DNA of 64,000 bases from Arthrobacter sp. ZGTC412 (GCF_002929215.1 NZ_PJII01000016.1:1-64000); one strand, 5' to 3'; numbered from the stretch's first letter, positions 46,552 to 57,097 are shown. Notes: generated from the sequence alone by a model not told the origin. Numbers and translations: made by a program.

Positions 46552-47183
46552 ACCAGGGCAGCGACCCGGCCGGCAGGACAGCAGGAGCTGTCCCTGCGAT
46601 GACCCGGAACCGGCCCTTCGGCTGGCTGCTGGTGATCACGGGGGCCATCGGCTGGATCGCCTCGGGAACCCTGGTCCTGGAAAAGCTCGCGGTGCTCCAG
46701 GACCCCAACCACACCACGGTGTGCGATGTGAACCCCTGGATCTCCTGTGGCCAGGTGATGCAGACGTGGCAGAGCTCCCTGTTTGGCTTCCCCAATATGT
46801 TTATCGGCATCGTGGCGTTCGGCGTCATCATCACGGTGGGCATGGCCCTACTGGCAGGGGCAACCTTTGCCCGCTGGTTCTGGGCAGGGCTGCAGGCAGG
46901 CGTCACGCTCGGTTTCATCTTTGTGGTGTGGCTGTGGTCGCAGGCGCTCTACGACATTCACGTCCTCTGCCCGTTCTGCATGATCGTCTGGGCGGCCATG
47001 ATTCCCCTCTTCGTCTGGGTGACCATCAGGAATATTACGGCCCGGGTGATTCCGGTGCCGGAAAACGCGGCCCGCATCGTGGGCGACTCCGGCTGGATCA
47101 TCACAGCACTGCTCTACGTGGCCGTCATAGCCACCATCTTCTTTGCCTTCATTCAGGTCTTCGCCGGAACCTCGGGCTTCTAA
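46500..47183 (+). CDS. Vitamin K epoxide reductase (VKOR) family protein
   Basis: 227-aa membrane oxidoreductase that re-oxidises DsbA-like proteins using menaquinone. Loop cysteines in CDVNPWISC (about 75-83) and the active-site CPFC (about 155-158) are present; four or five helices (WLLVITGAIGWIASGTLVL; MFIGIVAFGVIITVGMALL; LGFIFVVWLWSQALY; IITALLYVAVIATIFFAF). ATG 46500 gives an Ala/Pro/Gly-rich N-tail of 33 residues; ATG 46599 (MTRNRPFGWLLV) is a compact alternative. No fused thioredoxin domain. Confidence 0.92.
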   Translation: MPSISPLSGTPAQERSLNQGSDPAGRTAGAVPAMTRNRPFGWLLVITGAIGWIASGTLVLEKLAVLQDPNHTTVCDVNPWISCGQVMQTWQSSLFGFPNMFIGIVAFGVIITVGMALLAGATFARWFWAGLQAGVTLGFIFVVWLWSQALYDIHVLCPFCMIVWAAMIPLFVWVTIRNITARVIPVPENAARIVGDSGWIITALLYVAVIATIFFAFIQVFAGTSGF

Positions 47184-47210
47184 CCGCCCACACAAACCCC
47201 GCAGGGTAAT

Positions 47211-47249
47211 AGATAAGGCCGATGTTCTCGACGAACATCGGCCTTATCT
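47211..47249. terminator. Bidirectional terminator, VKOR / ndk
   Basis: 17-bp perfect stem (47211-47227 and 47233-47249) with a TCGAC loop between convergent genes. U tracts are short on both sides, but stem length and position support termination. Confidence 0.85.
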
Positions 47250-47264
47250 GTAATCTCGTGCTGT

Positions 47265-47684
47265 CTAGTCTTGGAACCAGATCTTGATCTCGCGCTCGGC
47301 GGAGTCCGTGGAGTCGGAGCCGTGCACCAGGTTCTGCTGGACCTTCAGGCCCCAGTCGCGGCCGAAGTCGCCGCGGATGGTGCCCGGCGCTGCCGTGGTG
47401 GGGTCGGTGGTGCCGGCCAGGGAGCGGAAGCCTTCGATGACGCGGTGGCCTTCGAAGATGGCTGCCACCACGGGACCGGAGAGCATGAACTCGACCAGCG
47501 GCTCGTAGAAGGGCTTGCCCACGTGCTCCTCGTAATGCTGCTCGAGCAGCTCACGGGACGCGTCCACCTTCTTCAGCTCGGCCAGGGTGTAGCCCTTGGC
47601 TTCGATCCGGGCCAGGATGGCGCCGGTGAGGTTGCGGGCGACGCCGTCGGGCTTGATCAGGACGAGGGTGCGCTCAGTAGTCAC
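47265..47684 (-). CDS. ndk: Nucleoside diphosphate kinase
   Basis: 139-aa NDK, equilibrates nucleoside di- and triphosphates. [14 protein letters not shown] at the N-terminus and [20 protein letters not shown] with the catalytic His. GTG 47684 with GGAG upstream. Downstream of the DUF4233 gene and folC. Confidence 0.98.
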   Translation of the reverse strand: MTTERTLVLIKPDGVARNLTGAILARIEAKGYTLAELKKVDASRELLEQHYEEHVGKPFYEPLVEFMLSGPVVAAIFEGHRVIEGFRSLAGTTDPTTAAPGTIRGDFGRDWGLKVQQNLVHGSDSTDSAEREIKIWFQD

Positions 47685-47738
47685 AACTGCTCCAATGCGT
47701 TGGTATGGGGTTTCGGGTCAAGTCTACGGGGACTTTGT

Positions 47739-48206
47739 TTACAGGGATGGGGGCTGCTGGCCGGGGCCGGCGGCCTGGTCCGGATGGGCCGCTTCCCATG
47801 CGGCCTGTTCGCGTGCCCGCTCGCCGGCTTCCCGGTCCAGGCGGATTCCGGTGCGGATCCCGTACCACCAGGCCAGTGCAAACAGGGCGCCGACCAGGAA
47901 CATGGCGGGCTCGAAGATCCCGGTGAAGATCAGGACCAGCTGCAGGATCCACCCGAGCCCGATTCCCCAGGGTTTGGTGAGGAAGGCGCAGGCAACAATC
48001 ATCACCACGCTCAGGCCGATGCCGACGCCGAGGATCAGTGCCGGCGGGAACTCACCGCGGCGCAACCCGAACACCGCCAGGGTGGCGAAGAACATCACGA
48101 AGGCTTCCAGGAGCAACACGGTGGAAGCGAACATCACCTTGGTGGAGCGACGCTTCTTGGGCATGCCCGGCCGCCACTCGCGCTGTGCTTTGGTCAGCTT
48201 CGCCAC
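47739..48206 (-). CDS. DUF4233 membrane protein
   Basis: 155-aa protein with four hydrophobic helices (VMFASTVLLLEAFVMFFATL; ALILGVGIGLSVVMIVACAF; GIGLGWILQLVLIFTGIF; AMFLVGALFALAWWYGI) and an Ala/Pro-rich tail, matching the actinobacterial DUF4233 family usually found between folC and ndk. Function unknown. GTG 48206 lies four bases after the folC stop with GGAGG upstream, so it is coupled to folC. Confidence 0.88.
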   Translation of the reverse strand: MAKLTKAQREWRPGMPKKRRSTKVMFASTVLLLEAFVMFFATLAVFGLRRGEFPPALILGVGIGLSVVMIVACAFLTKPWGIGLGWILQLVLIFTGIFEPAMFLVGALFALAWWYGIRTGIRLDREAGERAREQAAWEAAHPDQAAGPGQQPPSL

Positions 48207-48209
48207 TCG

Positions 48210-49568
48210 CTACGCCTCCGTCTTCCCGAGCAGGATCCGCGCTTCGGCCACCAGCGTGATCGAGCCGGTCACCAGCACGCCGCCGGAAAGATCGTCGTTT
48301 GCTTCGGCGCGCTCCACAGCCCACTCCAGGGCGTCGTCGAGCTTCTCCGCCACGTGCACGTTGTCCTCGCCGAAGCCGAGCTCGATGGCGAGCTCGGCGA
48401 GTTCAGCTGCCGGTACGGCGCGCGGGGAGTTCGACTGGGTGAAGCAGTACTCCTCAGCCATTCCGCCCAAGGACTCCTTGAGTTGGCGGAGGATCTCCTC
48501 GGCATCCTTTTCCTTGAGGATTCCCACCACCGGGACAAGCCTGGTGAAGGTGAAGGCTTCCTGAAGGGCTGCCGCGGACACCTTGACGCCGTCGGGGTTG
48601 TGGGCGGCGTCCACCACGATGGTGGGTGCCGTGCGCACCACTTCCAGCCGGCCCGGGGAAGTCACTTCCGCGAAGCCTTCCTGCAGGACATCGAAGCCGA
48701 GTTCCTTTTCGCCGCCGAAGAACGCTTCCAGCGCTGCCACAGCCACGGCGGCGTTCTGCGCCTGGTGGGCTCCGTGAAGCGGCACCAGCAGATCCGGGTA
48801 ACGGCCCGCGATGCCCTGCATGGTGACCATCTGGCCGCCGACTGCCACGGTCCGGGCTTCGACGCCGAACTCCACGCCCTCGAACTTGAAGGGCACGCCG
48901 ACGTCATTGGCCTTCTCCAGCAGGACTTGGGCTGCGTCAAGCGGCTGGGCGGCGCTGATGAGGTAGCCGCCGGGCTTGATGATGCCGGCCTTCTCGTGTG
49001 CGATGTCCTCTGTGGTGTCACCCAGCAGGTCGGTGTGGTCCAGGGAAATGGGGGTAACCACCGAAACCTGGCCGTCCCCCACGTTGGTGGCATCCGTGAT
49101 GCCGCCCAGGCCCACTTCGATGACTGCCACGTTGACGGGCTGGTCGGCGAAGATCGCAAAGCCCAGGATGGTGAGGCATTCGAAGTACGTCAGGCGCGGC
49201 TGCCCGTCGGCTTCCAGCTCCGAGTCGACAATCTGCAGGTACGGCCGGATCTCGTCCCAGATCCGGACGAAGGTCTCGTCCGGGACTGGATGCCCGTCGA
49301 TGCTGATCCGTTCGGTGACTTTCGTCAGGTGCGGGCTGGTGTACCGGCCGGTGCTGAGGCCGTGGGCCCGCAGGACCGATTCGATCATCCGGGCGGTGGA
49401 GGTCTTGCCGTTGGTACCGGTGACGTGGATGATCGGGAACGCCTTGTTCGGCTCCCCCAGCACGTCCATCGCCCGGAACAGCGGGGCAAGCCGTGGCTCC
49501 ATCTTGTTTTCCGGCGCCCGGCCCAGCAGCTCGGCGTAGACGCTTTCTACGGAAAATTCGTCAGTCAT
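48210..49568 (-). CDS. folC: Dihydrofolate/folylpolyglutamate synthase FolC
   Basis: 452-aa Mur-ligase-like enzyme that adds glutamate to dihydropteroate and folates. P-loop HVTGTNGKTSTARMIESVL (about 49-67), TSPHLTKVTERISIDG, the SLDHTDLLGDTTEDIAHEKAG segment, and VDAAHNPDGVK. ATG 49568 is three bases after the ileS stop, with GAGG upstream, so ileS-folC are one unit. Confidence 0.96.
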   Translation of the reverse strand: MTDEFSVESVYAELLGRAPENKMEPRLAPLFRAMDVLGEPNKAFPIIHVTGTNGKTSTARMIESVLRAHGLSTGRYTSPHLTKVTERISIDGHPVPDETFVRIWDEIRPYLQIVDSELEADGQPRLTYFECLTILGFAIFADQPVNVAVIEVGLGGITDATNVGDGQVSVVTPISLDHTDLLGDTTEDIAHEKAGIIKPGGYLISAAQPLDAAQVLLEKANDVGVPFKFEGVEFGVEARTVAVGGQMVTMQGIAGRYPDLLVPLHGAHQAQNAAVAVAALEAFFGGEKELGFDVLQEGFAEVTSPGRLEVVRTAPTIVVDAAHNPDGVKVSAAALQEAFTFTRLVPVVGILKEKDAEEILRQLKESLGGMAEEYCFTQSNSPRAVPAAELAELAIELGFGEDNVHVAEKLDDALEWAVERAEANDDLSGGVLVTGSITLVAEARILLGKTEA

Positions 49569-49571
49569 GAA

Positions 49572-52500
49572 TTACGCCTCTACTTTTTCGACGGCGACAG
49601 CCGGCTCTGCGATGTCCGCGGGTTCCGCCGTGAGGTCCACGGTGAGGGTTTCGCCCTTGACCAGGTCAGCGTTTGCAAGCAGGGCGTCGACGACGTTCGG
49701 CGGCGCAGTCACAGCGGTCCGGATCCGGTCGCTGACATTCAGTCCGGCGTCCTTGCGGGCCTGCTGGATGGCGCGGACCATGTCGCGGGCGAGGCCTTCG
49801 GCCTCCAGCTCGGGTGTGACCTCGGTGTTGAGGACCACGAAGCCCCCGCCCGGCAGCACTGCGACAGACGCGCTGCCGCCCTCGGACTCTGCCACCACTG
49901 TCTCCAGCGTGTACTCGTGGGGTTCCAGTTGGAGCCCTCCTGCAATAACGACGCCGTCGACACCATTGATTGTCTGCACTGACCAATCACCAGACTTGGA
50001 CCCCTTGATGGCCAGTTGCACGTTCTTGCCCAGGCGGGGGCCGGCGGCGCGGGCGTTGACCACCAGTTTCTGCTGGATCCCGAACTCCTCCGGAGAAGCA
50101 GTGGCCGCGTCCAGCAGCCTGACCGAACGGAGGTTGAGCTCGTCGGCCACAACGGCGGCAAAGCCGCCCAGCGCGTCGGCGCCGGGTGCCACAACCGTCA
50201 GTTCCTGCAGCGGCAGGCGGACACGGAGGTTCGCTGCCTTGCGGAGCGAGGAACCGGTGGAGCAGATCTGCTGAACCTTGTCCATGGCCTCAACCAGGTC
50301 CGGGTTGGCCGGGAACAGGCCGGCATCCGGCCAGTCGGCCAGGTGCACGGAGCGGCCGCCGGTCAGGCCCCGCCAGATCTCCTCGGACACCAACGGCAGG
50401 AGGGAAGCTGCCACGCGGGAGACGGTCTCCAGCGCGGTGAACAGCGCGTCGAAGGCGTCCTGGTCCTCATCGAAGAACCGCTGGCGGCTCCGGCGGACGT
50501 ACCAGTTGGTGAGCATGTCCAGGTAGCTGCGCAGTTCGTCGCAGGCACCGGAGATGTCGTAGGTGTCCAGCTGAACCGTCATGTTGCGGACCAGTTCCCC
50601 GGTGTTGGCCAGCAGGTACTGGTCAAGCGTGTCGTCGTAACCGTCGTAGCGGAGTTTGGCGTCATAGCCCGCGCCGCCGGAAGCGGCGTTCGTGTACAGC
50701 GTGAAGAAGCTGTACACGTTCCACAGCGGCAGGATGACCTGGCGGACGCCGTCGCGGATTCCCTGCTCGGTGACCACAAGGTTGCCGCCGCGGAGGATGG
50801 GGCTGGACATCAGGAACCAGCGCATGGCGTCGGAGCCGTCCCGGTCCAGCACCTCGGAGACGTCCGGGTAGTTGCGCAGGCTCTTGGACATCTTCTGCCC
50901 GTCGGAGCCCAGGACGATGCCGTGGCTGATGACGTTGCGGAAGGCAGGCCGGTCGAACAGCGCCGTGGAAAGGATGTGCAGCATGTAGAACCAGCCGCGG
51001 GTCTGGCCGATGTACTCCACGATGAAGTCGGCCGGGTTGTGCGTATCGAACCAGGCTTCGTTCTGGAAGGGGTAGTGCACCTGGCCGTAGGGCATGGAGC
51101 CTGAGTCGAACCAGACGTCCAGCACGTCCTCCACGCGGCGCATCACCGACTGGCCCTCTTCGGGGGTGCGGGGATCGTCCGGGTTGGGCCTGGTCAGCTC
51201 GTCGATGAACGGGCGGTGCAGGTCAACCTGGCCGTCCTTGTTCAGGGGCAGGCGGCCGAAGTCCGCCTCGATCTCGGCGAGTGAGCCGTAGACGTCAGTG
51301 CGGGGGTATTCGGGGTCGCTGGACTGCCACACGGGGATGGGGCTGCCCCAGTAGCGGTTGCGGCTGATGGACCAGTCGCGGGCGTTGGCCAGCCACTTTC
51401 CGAACTGGCCGTCCTTGACGTTTCCGGGGATCCAGTTGATCTCCTGGTTCAGCTCGGACATCCGGTCCTTGAACTTGGTGACCTCGACGTACCAGGAGGA
51501 CACGGCCCGATAGATCAGCGGGTTGCGGCAGCGCCAGCAGTGAGGGTAGCTGTGCTCGTAACTGGCCTGGCGGACCAGGCGGCCCTGGGCACGGAGCACC
51601 TGGGTGATGGGCTTATTGGCTTCGAAGACCTGCAGGCCCACGATGTCGTGCAGGTCACCGTGCTTGAAGAGCGGGAGGAACTTGGCGCCCTCATCAACGG
51701 AGAGGATCACCGGGATCCCGGCCTCTTCGCAGACTTTTTGGTCATCCTCGCCGTAGGCGGGCGCCTGGTGGACGATGCCGGTGCCGTCGGTGGTGGTGAC
51801 GTAATCGGCCACGAGGAAGCGCCAGGCGTTCTCCATGCCGTATTTCTCGTTATCGCTGAAGTCATGCCACAGCGGCTTGTACGCCAGGCCTTCCAGCTCC
51901 GCGCCGGTGTGGGTGGACACGACGGCAGCCTGTGCTGCGTCGAAGTCGTCGTACCCCAGGTCCTTGGCGTAGCTGGCCAGCAGGTCCGCGGCGAGCAGGA
52001 AGCTGCCGTTCACGGGTGCGTCAGCGGAAGCGGCCTTGATGCCGTTGGGTCCTGCCGGCAGCACGGCGTAGGTGATGGAGGGCCCGACCGCGAGCGCGGC
52101 GTTGGTGGGAAGCGTCCAGGGCGTGGTGGTCCAGGCCAGGGCCTGCACACCGGCGAGCTGCCGCGATAGTTCGGACTCACCGGCGGTGATGGGGAACGTG
52201 ACCGTAACGGTCTGGTCCTGGCGGTTCTTGTAGACGTCGTCGTCCATGCGCAGCTCATGGTTGGACAGCGGCGTCTCGTCTTTCCAGCAGTACGGCAGCA
52301 CGCGGTAGCCGTTGTAGGTCAGGCCCTTTTCGTGGAGCTGCTTGAACGCCCAGAGGACGGACTCCATGTACTCGACGTTGAGGGTCTTGTAGTCGTTGTC
52401 GAAGTCGACCCACCGTGCCTGGCGTGTCACGTAGTTTCGCCACTCGTCGGCGTACTTCATCACTGAGGCACGGCAGGCGTCATTGAACTTGTCGATACCC

Positions 52501-52892
52501 ATGGCTTCGATCTGAGTCTTGTCCGTCATGCCGAGCTGCTTCATGGCTTCAAGCTCCGCCGGCAGGCCGTGGGTGTCCCAGCCGAAGCGGCGCTCCACGC
52601 GCTTGCCGCGCTGGGTCTGGTAGCGGCCCACCAGGTCCTTGGCATAGCCGGTCAGCAGGTGGCCGTAGTGCGGCAGGCCGTTGGCGAAGGGCGGGCCGTC
52701 GTAGAAGACGAACTCGTTGCTGCCGGGTTGGCCGCCGGGGGTGTCCGCGCTGCGCTGGTCGATGCTGGCCTGGAAGGTGCCGTCCTGGTCCCAGTATTTG
52801 AGGATGCGCTCTTCGACTTCCGGGAACTTCACGGAAGCGGAAACGCCGGGCGTGCCACTGGTGGAGGCTGAGGCCTTGGGGTAATACGTCAT
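49572..52892 (-). CDS. ileS: Isoleucyl-tRNA synthetase
   Basis: About 1106 aa, class I synthetase of the long (eukaryote-like/actinobacterial) type. HIGH-type motif [16 protein letters not shown] (about 68-83), editing domain with [14 protein letters not shown], the tryptophan-rich [14 protein letters not shown], and the KMSKS loop [13 protein letters not shown]. Two ATGs, 52901 and 52892; AGGA is nine bases before the second, favouring 52892, and both lie within the T-box-controlled leader. This IleS type is often tolerant to mupirocin (family knowledge, not tested here). Confidence 0.96.
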   Translation of the reverse strand: MTYYPKASASTSGTPGVSASVKFPEVEERILKYWDQDGTFQASIDQRSADTPGGQPGSNEFVFYDGPPFANGLPHYGHLLTGYAKDLVGRYQTQRGKRVERRFGWDTHGLPAELEAMKQLGMTDKTQIEAMGIDKFNDACRASVMKYADEWRNYVTRQARWVDFDNDYKTLNVEYMESVLWAFKQLHEKGLTYNGYRVLPYCWKDETPLSNHELRMDDDVYKNRQDQTVTVTFPITAGESELSRQLAGVQALAWTTTPWTLPTNAALAVGPSITYAVLPAGPNGIKAASADAPVNGSFLLAADLLASYAKDLGYDDFDAAQAAVVSTHTGAELEGLAYKPLWHDFSDNEKYGMENAWRFLVADYVTTTDGTGIVHQAPAYGEDDQKVCEEAGIPVILSVDEGAKFLPLFKHGDLHDIVGLQVFEANKPITQVLRAQGRLVRQASYEHSYPHCWRCRNPLIYRAVSSWYVEVTKFKDRMSELNQEINWIPGNVKDGQFGKWLANARDWSISRNRYWGSPIPVWQSSDPEYPRTDVYGSLAEIEADFGRLPLNKDGQVDLHRPFIDELTRPNPDDPRTPEEGQSVMRRVEDVLDVWFDSGSMPYGQVHYPFQNEAWFDTHNPADFIVEYIGQTRGWFYMLHILSTALFDRPAFRNVISHGIVLGSDGQKMSKSLRNYPDVSEVLDRDGSDAMRWFLMSSPILRGGNLVVTEQGIRDGVRQVILPLWNVYSFFTLYTNAASGGAGYDAKLRYDGYDDTLDQYLLANTGELVRNMTVQLDTYDISGACDELRSYLDMLTNWYVRRSRQRFFDEDQDAFDALFTALETVSRVAASLLPLVSEEIWRGLTGGRSVHLADWPDAGLFPANPDLVEAMDKVQQICSTGSSLRKAANLRVRLPLQELTVVAPGADALGGFAAVVADELNLRSVRLLDAATASPEEFGIQQKLVVNARAAGPRLGKNVQLAIKGSKSGDWSVQTINGVDGVVIAGGLQLEPHEYTLETVVAESEGGSASVAVLPGGGFVVLNTEVTPELEAEGLARDMVRAIQQARKDAGLNVSDRIRTAVTAPPNVVDALLANADLVKGETLTVDLTAEPADIAEPAVAVEKVEA

Positions 52893-52898
52893 TCTCGA

Positions 52899-53165
52899 CA
52901 TCCTGGGTTGAGCTTGGTGAACTGCCGGCTTGCGCCTGTCAGTTCCGTTCAGGATGCGAGGACGGTTGCCGTGTTGTCCGCCGGACTACACGCTCACCGC
53001 GGTACCACCTCACTTACCGGCGCTGCCAGTTCCCGGGGGAACGGGCCGGCTCCGGCCTCTCATTACTGCTGTGACGGGCTTACCCGTCCGGTTCTACTGA
53101 CGCTTCCCCGCCCGGCAGGCGGTTTGCGCGTTCTTCCGGAAGCTCGCCGGTGATAGCCGGGTCAT
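52899..53165 (-). ncRNA. T-box leader (ileS), translational type
   Basis: Minus-strand T-box core GAGGTGGTACCGCGGTGAG at 52996-53012 and flank, with CGTCCTC downstream (CCTC pairs GAGG to form the antisequestrator). Further upstream, an ATC isoleucine codon (53152-53154) in GGCTATCACCGG is the specifier in a very short Stem I, as in other actinobacterial ileS leaders. There is no terminator; instead CATCCTG (complement of 52950-52956) is perfectly complementary to CAGGATG (complement of 52899-52905) that contains the AGGA ribosome-binding site. Uncharged tRNA-Ile should free the site. Confidence 0.92.
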
Positions 53166-53176
53166 AGCCGTTTTCG

Positions 53177-53206
53177 AGTCTACTATTTCCACAGCCTTCC
53201 CACCAA
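53177..53206 (-). promoter_or_regulatory. Promoter of the ileS T-box leader
   Basis: Minus-strand TTGGTG (53201-53206), 18-bp spacer, TAGACT (53177-53182), about 12 bases before the Stem I region; transcription would begin near 53170. Confidence 0.55.
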
Positions 53207-53281
53207 TAAGCGTGGGCAGAGGCACGGCGCGGGTGGGCGGAATGGAAGGCGGTGGCGGCGCGCCTGGTGCTGCCTTGGTTG

Positions 53282-54040
53282 CTACCCCTTGCGGATCAGC
53301 TTGTGGTTCGCGGCCTGCGCCACCGGCCGGATCACGATCTGGTCCAGGTTGACGTGGTGCGGGGCAGTCACGGCGTACCGGACCACTTCCGCCACGTCTT
53401 CTGCCGTGAGCGGCTTTTCGACCCCCTGGTACACCTTGTCGGCTGCCTGCCGGTCACCCAACCGGTTAAGCGCGAACTCCTCGGTGTAAACCAGACCGGG
53501 AGCCACTTCAATGACCCGGAGATTGTTTTCCACTTCCTCAAGCCGCAGAGCCCCGGTCATGGCATGCTGGGCGAACTTGGCAGCGTTGTAGCCGCCCCCG
53601 CCCTCGTAGGCGGTCAGCCCGGCCGTGGAGGTCAGGTTCAGCACGGTCCCTTCGCCGTGGGCGCGGAGCATCGGCAGGAATGCGCGGGTGAGTTTCATAG
53701 TGCCCAGCACGTTGACCCGGTACATCCACTCCCAGTCCTCCGTGCTTGCGGCGCCAATGGCGTCCGCTCCCCTGGCTCCGCCGGCGATGTTGACCAGGGT
53801 GTCTATTCCCCCGGCTTCGGTCACCCGGGCGAGCAGCCGGGACACGTCATCGTCCTCGGAAATGTCAGCAGGAATCGCGACGGCGCCGGTCTCGGCTTCG
53901 AGGGCGGCAAGACGCTCTGCGCGGCGGGCCACGGCGAATACTGTCCACCCCTGGGCTGCCAGCGCGCGGACCGTCGCCTCCCCGATTCCGCTGCTCGCAC
54001 CGGTCACCAAAGCTGCCTTTTTCTGCAAATCCGAAGTCAT
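53282..54040 (-). CDS. Short-chain dehydrogenase/reductase (SDR)
   Basis: 252-aa NAD(P)-dependent classical SDR: cofactor motif ALVTGASSGIGEATV (residues 10-24), NIAGGARG (NAG motif), catalytic Ser-Tyr-Lys in NLTSTAGL and GGYNAAKFA, and the APGLVYTEEF turn. Closest in feel to NADP-dependent serine/3-hydroxy-acid (YdfG-type) dehydrogenases, but the substrate is not decided. ATG 54040; stand-alone, divergent from valS. Confidence 0.9.
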   Translation of the reverse strand: MTSDLQKKAALVTGASSGIGEATVRALAAQGWTVFAVARRAERLAALEAETGAVAIPADISEDDDVSRLLARVTEAGGIDTLVNIAGGARGADAIGAASTEDWEWMYRVNVLGTMKLTRAFLPMLRAHGEGTVLNLTSTAGLTAYEGGGGYNAAKFAQHAMTGALRLEEVENNLRVIEVAPGLVYTEEFALNRLGDRQAADKVYQGVEKPLTAEDVAEVVRYAVTAPHHVNLDQIVIRPVAQAANHKLIRKG

Positions 54041-54167
54041 GGCACCACCCTAGCGGCAGCCGCCGGAGGAAGGCCCGGACGGATGTCGTCCGATGACACT
54101 GGGGCCCACGTGGCAGCCGGAGCCGCTGCCGACCGGCGGACGGGCCCGTCCATGAAACAATTGGCAG

Positions 54168-56789
54168 ATGGCTGAAGACACGCAGGGTACAGACACGCCC
54201 AACACCGCCCCCATCAACGTTCCGGACAAGCCGGCCCTCGAAGGCCTCGAAGCTGCCTTGACGCAGCGCTGGCTCGCCGAGGGGACCTACAAGTTCAACC
54301 GGGACACCACCCGGGAGCAGGTCTACTCGATCGACACTCCCCCTCCCACCGCCTCCGGATCACTGCACGTGGGGCATATGTTCTCCTACACGCAGACCGA
54401 CGTGCTGGCGCGCTACCAGCGCATGACCGGCAAGAACGTCTTCTACCCCATGGGCTGGGACGACAACGGCCTGCCCACCGAACGCCGCGTGCAGAACTAC
54501 TACGGCGTCCGCTGCGACCCCGCCATCCCGTACAACGCCGACTACCAGCCGCCGGCGCAGCCGGCGAAGAACCAGCGGGACTTCGACGTAGTCTCCCGCC
54601 GGAACTTCATCGAGATGTGCGAGGAGCTTGCCGTCGAGGACGAGAAGGTCTTCGAGAACCTCTTCCAGACGCTTGGCCTGTCCGTGGACTGGGAGCTGAC
54701 CTACCGCACCATCGACGACAACTCCCGAGCGGTCTCGCAGCGGGCCTTCCTGGCCAACCTCTCCGCGGGCGACGCCTACATGGCCGAGGCACCCACCCTC
54801 TGGGACGTAACGTTCCGTACTGCGGTAGCCCAGGCCGAGCTGGAGGACCGCGAGGTGCCCGGGGCGTACTACCGCTACCCATTCTTCACGGAGGACGGGG
54901 AGCGGATCTACGTCGAGACCACCCGTCCCGAACTGCTGGCGGCCTGCGCCGCACTGGTGGCGAATCCCGACGACGAACGGTACCAGCCGCTGTTCGGCAA
55001 GAAGGTCACGTCCCCCGTCTTCGGCGTTGAGGTGGAGGTCAAGCCGCACCCGCTCGCCAAAGCCGACAAGGGCTCCGGCATCGCCATGGTGTGTACCTTC
55101 GGCGACCTGACCGACGTCACCTGGTGGCGCGAACTGCAGCTTCCCACCCGAGCCATCGTGGGCCGGGACGGCCGGATCATCAGCGAGGCCCCCGAGTGGA
55201 TCACCACCGACATTGGCCGGGAGGCCTTCGCCGCGATCGCGGGCAAGACCGTCTTCAGCGCCAAGGAAGAGGTGGTGAAGCTCCTCACCGCCGCGGACCT
55301 GCTCGAGGGCGAGCCCAAGAAGATCATGCACCCCGTGAACTTCTACGAAAAGGGCGACAAGCCCCTTGAAGTTGTGACGTCACGCCAGTGGTACATCCGC
55401 AATGGCGGCCGGGACGAGGACCGCCGGGAGCGGCTCATCGCCCGCGGCCAGGAGATCGACTTCCACCCCGCCTTCATGCGCTCCCGCTACGAGAACTGGA
55501 TTTCGGGCCTGAACGGTGACTGGCTGGTTTCCCGCCAACGCTTCTTCGGTGTGCCCATCCCCGTCTGGTACCCGCTGGACGCCGACGGCAACCCGGACTA
55601 CGACTCCCCCATCGTGCCGTCCGACGACCAGTTGCCCGTGGACCCCGCTGCGGACGCCGCTCCGGGCTTCAATGAGGCCCAGCGCGATGTTCCCGGCGGC
55701 TTCGCCGGCGACGCCGACATCCTGGACACCTGGGCAACGTCCTCACTGACGCCCAAGATCGTGGGCGGCTGGAAGCGGGACGAGGAACTCTTCGCCAAGG
55801 TGTTCCCGTTCGACGTCCGGCCCCAGGGCCACGACATTATCCGGACCTGGCTTTTCTCCTCGGTGGTCCGCGCGGACGCCCTGGAGAACAGCGCGCCCTG
55901 GAAGCACGCTGCCATCTCCGGCTGGATCCTCGACCCCGACCGTAAAAAGATGTCCAAGTCCAAGGGCAACGTGGTGGTCCCCACCGATGTGCTGGAGGAA
56001 TACGGCTCGGATGCTGTCCGCTACTGGGCCGCTTCGGCGAAGCTCGGGGCCGACACCGCCTACGAGATCGCCCAGATGAAGATCGGCCGGCGCCTGGCCA
56101 TCAAGCTGCTGAACGCCTCGAAGTTTGTGCTGAACCTCGGCGCAACAGAGGCATCGGTGCTCTCCGGTGACCTCTCGGTGCTCAGCAACCCGCTGGACCG
56201 GGCCGTACTTGCCCAGCTCGCAGAGGTTGTGGCCCAGTCCACCAAGGCCTTCGAGAACTACGATTACGCCCGTGCACTGCAGATCACCGAAAGCTTCTTC
56301 TGGCAGTTCACGGACGACTACGTGGAACTCATCAAGGACCGGGCCTACGGTGCCGCAGGCGAAGCCGAACAGGCTTCCGTGCTCGCAGCCCTGGCCACCA
56401 CCCTGGACACCCTGCTCCGGCTGTTCGCGCCGTTCCTTCCCTTTGCCACCGAAGAGGTCTGGGGGTGGTGGCGCAACGGCTCCGTCCACCGCGCCGAGTG
56501 GCCCGCACCGTTGGACGTCCCCGGCGGTGACACCACTTTGCTTGCCACCGTTGGTGTTGCGTTGAGCGGTGTCCGCAAGGCGAAGTCCGAGGCAAAGGTC
56601 AAGCAGCGCACGGAGGTTCTCTCGGCCACCATCACGGCTTCGGAAGCACTCACCACGCAGCTGAAGGCGGGACTTGCCGACCTCAAGGCAGCCTCAAACG
56701 CCCGGGAAATCAGCTTGCTGGTGGGCGACGGCGATCTGACCGTCAGTGACGTGGCCCTGGCTGCCACCGAGGAGCCCGTGCAGGCCTGA
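54168..56789 (+). CDS. valS: Valyl-tRNA synthetase
   Basis: 873-aa class I synthetase. HIGH-type motif SLHVGHMFSYTQ (about 64-75), VFYPMGWDDNGLPTERRVQN, the editing domain (ERIYVETTRPELLAACAALV), the GHDIIRTWLFSS segment and KKMSKSKGNV (KMSKS). The anticodon domain includes NYDYARALQ; the C-terminal coiled-coil is short. ATG 54168; a weak ribosome-binding site only. Terminator after the stop. Confidence 0.97.
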   Translation: MAEDTQGTDTPNTAPINVPDKPALEGLEAALTQRWLAEGTYKFNRDTTREQVYSIDTPPPTASGSLHVGHMFSYTQTDVLARYQRMTGKNVFYPMGWDDNGLPTERRVQNYYGVRCDPAIPYNADYQPPAQPAKNQRDFDVVSRRNFIEMCEELAVEDEKVFENLFQTLGLSVDWELTYRTIDDNSRAVSQRAFLANLSAGDAYMAEAPTLWDVTFRTAVAQAELEDREVPGAYYRYPFFTEDGERIYVETTRPELLAACAALVANPDDERYQPLFGKKVTSPVFGVEVEVKPHPLAKADKGSGIAMVCTFGDLTDVTWWRELQLPTRAIVGRDGRIISEAPEWITTDIGREAFAAIAGKTVFSAKEEVVKLLTAADLLEGEPKKIMHPVNFYEKGDKPLEVVTSRQWYIRNGGRDEDRRERLIARGQEIDFHPAFMRSRYENWISGLNGDWLVSRQRFFGVPIPVWYPLDADGNPDYDSPIVPSDDQLPVDPAADAAPGFNEAQRDVPGGFAGDADILDTWATSSLTPKIVGGWKRDEELFAKVFPFDVRPQGHDIIRTWLFSSVVRADALENSAPWKHAAISGWILDPDRKKMSKSKGNVVVPTDVLEEYGSDAVRYWAASAKLGADTAYEIAQMKIGRRLAIKLLNASKFVLNLGATEASVLSGDLSVLSNPLDRAVLAQLAEVVAQSTKAFENYDYARALQITESFFWQFTDDYVELIKDRAYGAAGEAEQASVLAALATTLDTLLRLFAPFLPFATEEVWGWWRNGSVHRAEWPAPLDVPGGDTTLLATVGVALSGVRKAKSEAKVKQRTEVLSATITASEALTTQLKAGLADLKAASNAREISLLVGDGDLTVSDVALAATEEPVQA

Positions 56790-56816
56790 CCGGGCTGCCT
56801 GTTTCAGGGCAAAGGG

Positions 56817-56852
56817 GAAGCCCCATCAGCGTTTTGCCGTTGGTGGGGCTTC
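56817..56852 (+). terminator. valS terminator
   Basis: GAAGCCCCA (56817-56825) pairs with TGGGGCTTC (56844-56852), the stem being extended inward with a mismatch, followed by GACTTTTC. Confidence 0.75.
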
Positions 56853-57051
56853 GACTTTTCGGCCATCCGGTGACGTCTTTGATGGTCTGGCAGAATCCTC
56901 GGATCTTCAGGTCTTCCTACCTCGTCACTGGTAGCCTGCTTCTAACTTTGCCGATGGCTGCGTTGAATGCATATCACTGAATCTTTGGTTTCTGCGTCCC
57001 ACTTCTTTCGAAGGGGTAAAAACCATTCTTGTCCTGCTCTTCCGGAAGCGC

Positions 57052-57097
57052 AAGAGCCCCGGTAGAACTACAAACGAGTAGTTCTACCGGGGCTCTT
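57052..57097. terminator. Bidirectional terminator before the DsbA-like gene end
   Basis: 20-bp perfect stem (57052-57071 and 57078-57097) with AAACGA loop, between valS and the convergent DsbA-like gene. The stretch 56853-57051 shows no gene. Confidence 0.85.

Noticed and set aside
47271-49982. Plus-strand open frame of about 900 codons
   Set aside because: It lies antisense to ndk, the DUF4233 gene, folC and the end of ileS, all clear genes. Its Val/Gly/Asp-rich composition is a high-GC mirror-frame artefact.
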